Source: Treponema sp.
GTDB lineage: Bacteria; Spirochaetota; Spirochaetia; Treponematales; Breznakiellaceae
Length of the DNA stretch: 5,485 nucleotides
NCBI GenBank assembly: GCA_031254385.1
Contig: JAIRUO010000123.1
Span: forward strand, 1-5,485
Direction of reading: 5' to 3'
Position numbers and translations under genes: made by a program. The notes beneath the pieces are model-generated. The model was not told where the DNA came from. It did not search any database and worked only from the letters and a program-made list of their open reading frames with translations. Of the stretch, positions 1 through 5,485 are shown one piece after another; position 1 is the stretch's first letter, and every line of letters begins with the position of its first letter.

Positions 1-1341
1 CTAAAAAATTTTAGAGAATTCCTTACAGGGTGGGGCATTGACGACAAGGATATTCATGTAATAGCTACCAGCGCTCTAAGGGTTGCGCGTAACAGAGATA
101 TGTTCATTGACCGTGTTCAGCATGAAACGGGTTTTCGCCTTTCCATAGTCGAAGGAATCGAAGAGAACCGCCTTATGTACCTGGCGGTACGGGTTGCTTT
201 GAAAAACGATCTGCCTGTTTTTTGGCGGGCCAATTCAATGATACTGGATATGGGAGGCGGTTCCACGGAAATAATGCTGCTCCGCAGGGGCCAGATGGTA
301 GGTGCCCACAGCCTGCGGCTTGGAACCATTCTTATTGATCAGGCTTTCCGTTTTGGTTCTTCCTGGATGGAGGACAGATACCTTAAAGAAAATTTAAGAA
401 ATACCGTAGAACTTTTAAGTACCGAAATGGACCTGGCCCATGTCAGGACTTTTGTGGTGGCCGGCTCTGATGCCAGAATTGCCGCTTCACAGGTTGGCAA
501 TGAATTAAACGAATACTGCGCTACCATAAACAGGGATGCTTTTATTGCTTTTGCGGAAGAAGTCCAGAATTACACTGTCGAAGACTGCATGGAGCAGCTA
601 AAAGTATCATTTGCAGAAGCAAGGTTCTTTATTCCGGGGATTATTGTATACCGTTTCCTCCTGGAAAAAACCGGCGCCGCACAGGTTGTGGTTCCCCATG
701 TTTCAATCCGGGAAGGGCTTTTAGTCGATCTTGCCCTTGGTGTAGATTCAAGATTACAGGATGAGTTCTTTTCGCAGATTATTGCCTCTGCTGCCAATCT
801 TGGCAGAAAATACCACTACGACGAAGCCCATAGCCGCCATGTGGCAAATCTTAGCATGGTACTTTTTGATTCCCTAATGAAAGAACATGGCATGAACCGG
901 CGGGAACGGATGATGCTGGAAGTAGCCGCGCTGCTTCATGATATAGGCACTTTTATCCGCGATTCCAACCATCAGGTTCACGGTCAGTATATAGTGTCCA
1001 ATTCTGAAGTTTTTGGCCTGCACCGGGAAGAACTGGATATTATTGCAGGGGTTATACGCTATCACCGGAAAGATCCGCCCTCTTCCGGAGACATCAATTT
1101 TATTTCCCTTCCAAGGGAAGATCGTATTCTGATGCTAAAAATGGCGGCAATAGTACGGGTGGCCGATGCGCTGGACAAGGGACATTCCCAGCAGATTAAG
1201 AATATAGTAATGGAACGTAAAAACGAAACCATGATAATCCATTCCGGCGGCCACCGGGACCTGTCTCTTGAGCTGAGCGGACTTGAAGAAAAGGCTGATC
1301 TGTTTCAGGATGTGTTTGGGTATAAAGTTGTTTTAAATTGA
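1..1341 (+). CDS. ppx: Exopolyphosphatase / pppGpp phosphohydrolase (Ppx/GppA family) with C-terminal HD domain, 5'-truncated by window edge
   Basis: The reading frame is open from base 1, so the gene starts upstream; 446 residues are visible and, by comparison with ATSALR lying near residue 90 in the family, roughly 65-70 N-terminal residues with the first phosphate loop (DxGSNS) are missing. The ATG at 100 is internal: the family motif ATSALRVARNR lies just before it. Visible landmarks (numbered from base 1) are G-x-E-E at 52-55, holding the likely catalytic Glu; the second phosphate loop DMGGGSTE near 83-90; and SIREGL at 235-240. An HD-type domain follows (about 270-395) with H277/H280, H313-D314 in LLHDIG, NHQVHG, YHRK and D389 in RVADALD. 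Family knowledge: cytoplasmic enzymes releasing terminal phosphate from polyphosphate and/or converting pppGpp to ppGpp. Position 6 nt before ppk favours polyphosphate as substrate; GppA activity cannot be excluded. Odd points are EENR in place of the usual EEAR and AGSDA (154-158) where a GT-containing motif is usual. Confidence 0.93.
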   Translation, partial: LKNFREFLTGWGIDDKDIHVIATSALRVARNRDMFIDRVQHETGFRLSIVEGIEENRLMYLAVRVALKNDLPVFWRANSMILDMGGGSTEIMLLRRGQMVGAHSLRLGTILIDQAFRFGSSWMEDRYLKENLRNTVELLSTEMDLAHVRTFVVAGSDARIAASQVGNELNEYCATINRDAFIAFAEEVQNYTVEDCMEQLKVSFAEARFFIPGIIVYRFLLEKTGAAQVVVPHVSIREGLLVDLALGVDSRLQDEFFSQIIASAANLGRKYHYDEAHSRHVANLSMVLFDSLMKEHGMNRRERMMLEVAALLHDIGTFIRDSNHQVHGQYIVSNSEVFGLHREELDIIAGVIRYHRKDPPSSGDINFISLPREDRILMLKMAAIVRVADALDKGHSQQIKNIVMERKNETMIIHSGGHRDLSLELSGLEEKADLFQDVFGYKVVLN

Positions 1342-1344
1342 GGG
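1340..1344 (+). promoter_or_regulatory. Ribosome binding site of ppk, overlapping the ppx stop codon
   Basis: GAGGG overlaps the TGA stop of ppx (1339-1341) and lies only 3 nt before the ATG at 1348. A second in-frame ATG at 1357 has a 12-nt gap. The ideal spacing falls between the two, so either could be used; 1348 is chosen because it is nearest the preceding stop. The placement makes the two genes translationally linked. Confidence 0.5.
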
Positions 1345-1347
1345 AAA

Positions 1348-3495
1348 ATGGCAGCAATGGAAACTTCAGATACATTTATTCCTCGTTATTTAAGCCGCGA
1401 TGTTTCCTGGGTGGATTTTAATGAGCGGGTTCTCGAAGAAGGACTGCGCCATGATCTTCTGCCTCTGGACAGATACAAGTACTTGTCCATTGTATCTTCC
1501 AATTTTGATGAATTTTTTATGGTACGCGTTGCAGCGATCAAACGGGCCAAAGAGAATTCTGCTGATACACATCCTGCTGTCTTTGATCCGGATGAGGAAC
1601 AGGAAACCATTACCAGGAAAGTACGTTCCATAATTGGCCGCCAGTACAGGGCGCTTAAAGAAGAAATATTTCCAGAGCTGGCCCAAGGGGGCCTGTGCTT
1701 TTTGAGCCCTGCGGACTGGTCTTCTTCCCACAGGGAATTTCTTGAGTCCCTCTTTTTGCAGGAATATCTTCCGCTTCTAACTCCTTTGCGGGTAGAAGAT
1801 GATGAACCGCTTCCGGCAATTGAAAATCTTTTGATCCATGCGGCTTTTCTTCTGGAAGATGAGCAGGGTGAAAAAAAGACCGCCATTGTTAGGATACCGC
1901 CGGTTCTGGACAGGATTATTCACCTTCTCCCTGAGTCTCTTCCCAATGAAGAAAAATCCAACTGGGCCCTTCTTGAAGACATTATTTTGACCTGGGGTGA
2001 TAATCTCTTTACGGGATACAAGGTTCTTGAAAAAATGCTTTTCAAGATAAACCGTGACGCGGATTTTTCTGTAGATGAACAGCGGGACGAAGATTTTATC
2101 GAAGCCATGGAAAAAGTTCTCGAAGACCGGGAAATATCCATGGTGGTGCGTATGTCTTATTCTCCGGGGAGTACGGCGCTTAGGGATTACCTTGCTTCCC
2201 GTTTTGGGCTGGAACAAGGAGACCTGTACGAAATTGACGGCCCCTTGAATCTTGGAAACCTTCATGGCCTGACACAGATCCGGGGCTTTGATCACCTAAG
2301 AGAAAAACCCTGGAAGATTTATGACAATCCGGCTTTCCCCGAAGATGTATCGATTTGGGATCGCATAACTCAAGGAGACGTGTTTCTTCACCTACCCTAT
2401 CAGAGTTTTGATCCTGTACTGCGTTTTTTCCGCGAAGCCGCAACGGACCCCCAGGTAATTTCCATTAAGACAACCCTCTACCGTACCAGCAACAATTCTC
2501 CCATTATCCGGGCTCTGGAACAGGCAAGCCTTGCAGGCAAGCATGTAACCGCAGTAGTAGAACTCAAGGCCCGGTTTAACGAAAAGCAAAATATCTCCTG
2601 GGCAAACCGCCTTGAAAAAGCAGGGGTTATTGTGGTTTACGGCATGGCGCGGCTCAAGATACATGCCAAAGCCGCCGTGGTTATACGCAGGGAAAACGAA
2701 AGGCTCAAGCGTTATGTGCATCTGTCAACCGGAAATTACAATGAAACCACGGCAAGGATCTATGAAGATATATCCCTGTTTACCGCCAGGGAAGACATCG
2801 CCTATGATACAGGGCTCTTCTTCAATACTATTACGGGATACTCGGTAATCCAGTCTATGCGCAGGCTGGCCATTGCGCCTTCAACTCTTAAAGGAAGGCT
2901 CCTCTATCTAATAGAAAGAGAGATCAATCAATCCAGTTCCGAAACACCGGGCATGATAATCGCAAAAATGAATGCTTTGGCAGATACGGATATTATCAAT
3001 GCGCTTTACCGTGCATCCCGAGCAGGCGTGGAAATACTGCTTCTTGTTCGGGGTATTTGCCTATTAATCCCGGGCGTACCCGAAATGTCCGAGCATATAC
3101 AGGTAATCAGCATTATTGATCATTATCTGGAACATTCACGTATCTGCTATTTTGCCAATGGGGGGAATGATGAAATCTACCTTTCCAGCGCCGACTGGAT
3201 GCCCAGAAATTTGGAACGCCGTGTTGAATTAATGTTTCCTATACTTGAAGAAAACACAAAACGATTTATTCTTGAAATACTATCAGGTTATTTTCAGGAT
3301 AATACCCATACCTGGTTTTTGGATTCTCAAGGAGCCTGGTACCGGATGAGCGGAACAGGCGAAGAGCCTTTCCGGGCGCAGACGCGCTTTCTTGCCATGG
3401 CGGATAAAGCCGCAAGTCTTGTTTCTGGGGAATCTTTAAGCCGGGATAATACGGGCTTTATAATACGGCGCAAACCGCCCATGCAGAATTTATGA
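1348..3495 (+). CDS. ppk: Polyphosphate kinase 1 (ATP:polyphosphate phosphotransferase)
   Basis: At 715 residues this is full length for Ppk1, which reversibly transfers the gamma-phosphate of ATP to a growing polyphosphate chain through a phosphohistidine intermediate, usually at the inner membrane. The N-domain opens with SRDVSWVDFNERVLEEG and SSNFDEFFMVRV (about 51-62). The two phospholipase D-like C-domains hold all the key residues I recall for E. coli Ppk, each shifted by +4: R379 (TTLYR), R409 (ELKARF), H439 (KIHAK, phospho-acceptor), Y472 (ARIYED), R568 (LVRGIC) and H596 (YLEHSR). The constant offset argues for an intact, collinear catalytic half. STGNYNETTAR and NLERRVELMFP are also family signatures. 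A small difference is IIDHYLEH, where an Arg usually replaces the first His. The gene sits 6 nt after ppx and its stop overlaps the next start, so it is the middle cistron of the operon. Start is ATG 1348; ATG 1357 is possible. The PLD-like fold and length exclude Ppk2. Confidence 0.98.
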   Translation: MAAMETSDTFIPRYLSRDVSWVDFNERVLEEGLRHDLLPLDRYKYLSIVSSNFDEFFMVRVAAIKRAKENSADTHPAVFDPDEEQETITRKVRSIIGRQYRALKEEIFPELAQGGLCFLSPADWSSSHREFLESLFLQEYLPLLTPLRVEDDEPLPAIENLLIHAAFLLEDEQGEKKTAIVRIPPVLDRIIHLLPESLPNEEKSNWALLEDIILTWGDNLFTGYKVLEKMLFKINRDADFSVDEQRDEDFIEAMEKVLEDREISMVVRMSYSPGSTALRDYLASRFGLEQGDLYEIDGPLNLGNLHGLTQIRGFDHLREKPWKIYDNPAFPEDVSIWDRITQGDVFLHLPYQSFDPVLRFFREAATDPQVISIKTTLYRTSNNSPIIRALEQASLAGKHVTAVVELKARFNEKQNISWANRLEKAGVIVVYGMARLKIHAKAAVVIRRENERLKRYVHLSTGNYNETTARIYEDISLFTAREDIAYDTGLFFNTITGYSVIQSMRRLAIAPSTLKGRLLYLIEREINQSSSETPGMIIAKMNALADTDIINALYRASRAGVEILLLVRGICLLIPGVPEMSEHIQVISIIDHYLEHSRICYFANGGNDEIYLSSADWMPRNLERRVELMFPILEENTKRFILEILSGYFQDNTHTWFLDSQGAWYRMSGTGEEPFRAQTRFLAMADKAASLVSGESLSRDNTGFIIRRKPPMQNL
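3492..3495 (+). promoter_or_regulatory. ATGA stop/start overlap coupling ppk to the antiporter gene
   Basis: The ATG of the antiporter gene (3492-3494) overlaps the TGA of ppk (3493-3495). No clear Shine-Dalgarno sequence is seen in the preceding 20 bases (the stretch around 3475-3491 has no GGAG/GAGG core). The next in-frame ATG is at codon 139, inside the membrane domain. Translation therefore probably depends on ribosomes finishing ppk, giving linked expression. Confidence 0.75.
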
Positions 3496-5348
3496 ATGTA
3501 GCCGTAGTTCCAATTGTTATCCGGTTTGGCATTCTGTATTTTGCAATCCGGTGCTGCAGATACGCGGCAAATAAAATTGGCATACCGCATTTTTTTGGCG
3601 AGTTTCTGGCAGGTATAATTATTGGGCCTTATGCCTTGGGTGGAATTGCCCTGCCGGGTTTTCCCGAAGGAATTTTCTGGCTAACCAATGAATTGTACGC
3701 CATTGCTCTATTAGCTGCTGTAACTTTCTTTTTTGTTTCCGGCTTAAGACTCAATATACGTCTTTTCTTCCGTTACTCCCTTGCGGGAAGCATTATCGGG
3801 TTTGGGGGCGCGGTTTTGGCTATCCTGTTTGGTGATTTAGCAGCTTGTCTTCTGCTGAATACCGCATTCTTTTCTCCGCAAAGCCTTTTTTGGGGTATAC
3901 TCTGCATGACAGCATCCGGGGGTTTATCAGCCCGTTTTCTTTCTAAAAACAAAAAAATGAATTCGCCAGAAGGAGTTGCGATCCTGTCATCTGCGGTTTT
4001 TATTAATGTTCTTGGTATCATTGCGCTTGCGCTTGTTTACGGAATACTCACCATAAGCTTGGGAAGGAGTTTGAATGCCTACGCCGCAAACGCACTCCTT
4101 GTCGCAGGAGCTTTTATTACAGGACTTTTCCTGTCCAAATCCAGGAACACCGCAATAATACAGGAACGGCTTCGCGGTGTTTATGATTTTCTTACTCCCT
4201 TCCTTTTCGCAATAATAGGCATGATGGTAAATTTCCGTGACATATTTACTCTTCCAGTCCTTATCTTTGGAGCTGTTTATTCGCTTGCCGTTATTATCGC
4301 AAAAATTATAGGCTGCGGCGGCCCTGCCCTGTTATTGGGATTTAATTTGCGGGGTGGTCTGCGTATAGGAACCGGCATGGTTCCCTGCGGAGAACTCAGC
4401 CTTATTATTGCCGGCTTATGCCTGATTCAGGGAATTTTTAATCAGCAGGTTTTTACGGCGGCAGTTTTAATGAGCATTATAACAAGCATAATTGCCGCGC
4501 CTCTCCAGAATTTTTCTTTAAAGCTCTCCGGGCATGGAACTAAAAGGCTTGCTAAAGGCGATGATCCAGTTCTTCTGGTCTGGAAATTTTCTTCGCCAAA
4601 ACTTATAGACCTTGTGTCTAATATGCTTCTTAAGAAATTGGGAACTTATGATTTCTATATTCAGATGACAGGCCAAAATGGTTCTCTCCAGGCGCGAAAA
4701 AATGACATTGCCTTCTCGATTGCAGAAGAACAAAAATCCCTTTTTGTTGAGACTGCCAAAACAGACCTACCTTTTGTCAAAAATATTATTTTAGATGTAA
4801 TTAATAGCCTTCACGATTCCGTTCAAGAGTTAAGTGAGATTACTGATTCCTGGTTTCCGAATACAACAATGCCTGCCAATAGAGGCAAAACTGGGGAAGA
4901 CGTTTTTTCCCTGATTACTCCTGATTGCATTTCTGTTTCCCTTAGAGGCAGTACCAAAGAGGAAGTCATTGCAGAATTGGTTGACATCCTGGCAAACCGG
5001 CGCAAACTTATAGACCGCGATCTGGTATTACGCGACATCCTGGAACGGGAAAAAACCATTAGTACCGGAATGCAGCGCGGCATTGCCATACCTCATGCCA
5101 AGACCGAAGGCGTTAACGCTCTTGCCGTAGCTGTAGGCACAAAAAAAGAAGGTCTAGATTTTGAATCAATAGACGGGAGCAAGGCAAGGCTAATTATCCT
5201 CTTGGTTTCGCCCAAAAACACCAGCGGCCCTCATGTGAAATTTCTTGCAGACATAAGCGCGGTTCTGAAAAATGATGAACTGAAGGAGGCTGTTATTAAT
5301 GCGTTGACATCTGAGGAAGTTGCTAGGCTGTTGAGGAATGGGGACTAG
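3492..5348 (+). CDS. CPA2-type cation/proton antiporter-like membrane protein fused to a PTS EIIA (PtsN/fructose-type) domain
   Basis: A 618-residue protein in three parts. Residues 1-350 form a Kef/NapA-like antiporter domain of about 11-12 membrane segments, with GEFLAGIIIGPYALG (36-50), a family-like RFLSKNKKMNSPEG (148-161), FLFAIIGMMVN (237-247) and RGGLRIGTGMVPCGE (287-301). Residues 357-468 form a soluble connector with an apparent alternating beta/alpha pattern that I cannot assign. Residues 470-615 are a type-2 EIIA domain with STGMQRGIAIPHAK, where H535 is the expected phospho-acceptor, and a second conserved His, H581 (GPHVKFL). Such domains accept phosphate from HPr, usually in the cytoplasm, and often regulate rather than transport. 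Known family members exchange Na+ or K+ for H+. Here the usual Asp-Asp pair in the ion-binding helix is I171-N172, and PRGE reads PCGE (C299), so classical antiport is doubtful. It is the last operon gene, overlapping ppk by 4 nt. The fusion is seen in one uninterrupted frame; the exact ion and regulatory partner are unknown. Confidence 0.9.
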   Translation: MNVAVVPIVIRFGILYFAIRCCRYAANKIGIPHFFGEFLAGIIIGPYALGGIALPGFPEGIFWLTNELYAIALLAAVTFFFVSGLRLNIRLFFRYSLAGSIIGFGGAVLAILFGDLAACLLLNTAFFSPQSLFWGILCMTASGGLSARFLSKNKKMNSPEGVAILSSAVFINVLGIIALALVYGILTISLGRSLNAYAANALLVAGAFITGLFLSKSRNTAIIQERLRGVYDFLTPFLFAIIGMMVNFRDIFTLPVLIFGAVYSLAVIIAKIIGCGGPALLLGFNLRGGLRIGTGMVPCGELSLIIAGLCLIQGIFNQQVFTAAVLMSIITSIIAAPLQNFSLKLSGHGTKRLAKGDDPVLLVWKFSSPKLIDLVSNMLLKKLGTYDFYIQMTGQNGSLQARKNDIAFSIAEEQKSLFVETAKTDLPFVKNIILDVINSLHDSVQELSEITDSWFPNTTMPANRGKTGEDVFSLITPDCISVSLRGSTKEEVIAELVDILANRRKLIDRDLVLRDILEREKTISTGMQRGIAIPHAKTEGVNALAVAVGTKKEGLDFESIDGSKARLIILLVSPKNTSGPHVKFLADISAVLKNDELKEAVINALTSEEVARLLRNGD

Positions 5349-5359
5349 GGGACTAGGGG
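5340..5359 (+). repeat. G-rich tandem 8-mer (about 2.5 copies) spanning the antiporter stop codon
   Basis: GGGGACTA occurs at 5340-5347 and 5348-5355, followed by a partial copy GGGG at 5356-5359. The TAG stop (5346-5348) lies across the junction of the first two units, so the end of the gene is built from repeat sequence. The third reading phase contains repeated TAG, so copy-number change would have little effect beyond the last residues. Confidence 0.8.
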
Positions 5360-5367
5360 AAAGAACA

Positions 5368-5388
5368 ATGAGCAGTGAGGAATGATAA
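5368..5388 (+). repeat. Degenerate heptamer array (ATGAGCA / GTGAGGA / ATGATAA)
   Basis: Three adjoining 7-base units with consensus close to RTGAGVA run from 5368 to 5388. The 9-mer TGAGGAATG inside it (5376-5384) is an exact copy of 5332-5340 in the last codons of the antiporter gene, 44 bases upstream. This looks like a short low-complexity intergenic repeat tail; whether it recurs elsewhere in the genome cannot be seen here. Confidence 0.5.
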
Positions 5389-5392
5389 AAAG

Positions 5393-5421
5393 TTAACCAA
5401 GGTCGGTAAATGATGTATAAC
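5393..5421 (+). promoter_or_regulatory. Candidate sigma-70 type promoter
   Basis: TTAACC (5393-5398; 4 of 6 matches to TTGACA) and TATAAC (5416-5421; 5 of 6 matches to TATAAT) are separated by exactly 17 nt. Transcription would start near 5428 and read rightward out of the window. The match could be chance in a short AT-rich stretch, but its position after the operon and before an unassigned segment is sensible. Confidence 0.35.
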
Positions 5422-5485
5422 CTGAAGATAGTATCGACAGGGGAAGGCTGTGGTTCGTTGCTCCCAATGGTCCCAGAGACCGCCA

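Larger units (their letters stand above)
5349..5485. other. Intergenic / unassigned right edge
   Basis: After the antiporter stop there are 137 bases without a supported gene. They hold the repeats and candidate promoter listed separately. A small open frame on + begins with ATG ATG at 5410 and runs off the window (25 codons), preceded by AAGG at 5399-5402, but it overlaps the candidate -10 box and its product is not recognisable. All three minus-strand frames are open from the right end to at least about 5393, again without recognisable content. No stem followed by a T-run is visible, so no terminator can be called. Confidence 0.6.

Noticed and set aside
100..1341. ATG at 100 as the start of the phosphatase gene
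   Set aside because: The frame is open to base 1 and the upstream 33 codons encode a family motif (ATSALRVARNR), so the start lies outside the window.
1777..2295. 172-codon open frame on the minus strand inside ppk
   Set aside because: It lies wholly antisense to conserved Ppk1 sequence, has no recognisable product and no plausible ribosome site; the same holds for 1386-1886 and 2392-2721 on the minus strand.
2521..2542. 9-bp direct repeat CAGGCAAGC in ppk
   Set aside because: It falls in the ordinary Ppk1 segment QASLAGKH, where Ala/Gly-rich codons readily produce such a match.
3492..5348. Two separate genes (antiporter and EIIA) rather than a fusion
   Set aside because: The frame is continuous through the connector, with no internal stop and no Shine-Dalgarno plus ATG just before the EIIA domain at about 4899.
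5469..5481. Hairpin GGTC-CCAGA-GACC as a terminator
   Set aside because: The stem is only 4 bp, and no T-run follows on either strand within the window.
1..5485. CRISPR array, insertion sequence or tRNA gene
   Set aside because: No regularly spaced repeats, transposase-like frame, terminal inverted repeats or tRNA cloverleaf could be seen; the terminal ...CGCCA at the right edge lacks a tRNA T-arm before it.

Overview
The window carries one tightly packed operon, all on the + strand, followed by about 137 bases of non-coding or unassigned sequence at the right edge. In order it holds a 5'-truncated exopolyphosphatase/GppA-type phosphatase with a C-terminal HD domain (1-1341), a full-length polyphosphate kinase 1 (1348-3495), and a 618-residue fusion of a CPA2-type cation/proton antiporter to a PTS EIIA (PtsN/fructose-type) domain (3492-5348). 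Spacing is 6 nt between the first two genes. The last two overlap by 4 nt (ATGA), so the three genes are almost certainly co-transcribed and translationally coupled. No minus-strand gene is supported.

How the genes may fit together: Ppk1 makes polyphosphate from ATP and Ppx removes terminal phosphates, so the first two genes form a synthesis/degradation pair. The third gene joins ion transport to a phosphorylatable regulatory domain. Its link to polyphosphate is an inference from operon structure: polyphosphate is a polyanion whose build-up and breakdown change the demand for K+, Mg2+ and H+. The antiporter is unusual because the usual ion-binding Asp-Asp pair reads Ile-Asn (I171-N172), while the EIIA phospho-acceptor histidine (H535) is intact. 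This is the most interesting feature of the window.

Organism: a bacterium of moderate G+C. The style of the Ppk1 N-terminus, the stand-alone regulatory PTS domain and the overall feel of the proteins suggest a spirochaete, perhaps Treponema-like, but this rests on recognition alone and is held with low to moderate confidence.

The right edge (5349-5485) has short G-rich and heptameric direct repeats starting at the antiporter stop codon, then a plausible sigma-70 type promoter (5393-5421). What follows is either the start of another gene or of an RNA, cut by the window end. I see no convincing rho-independent terminator after the operon.
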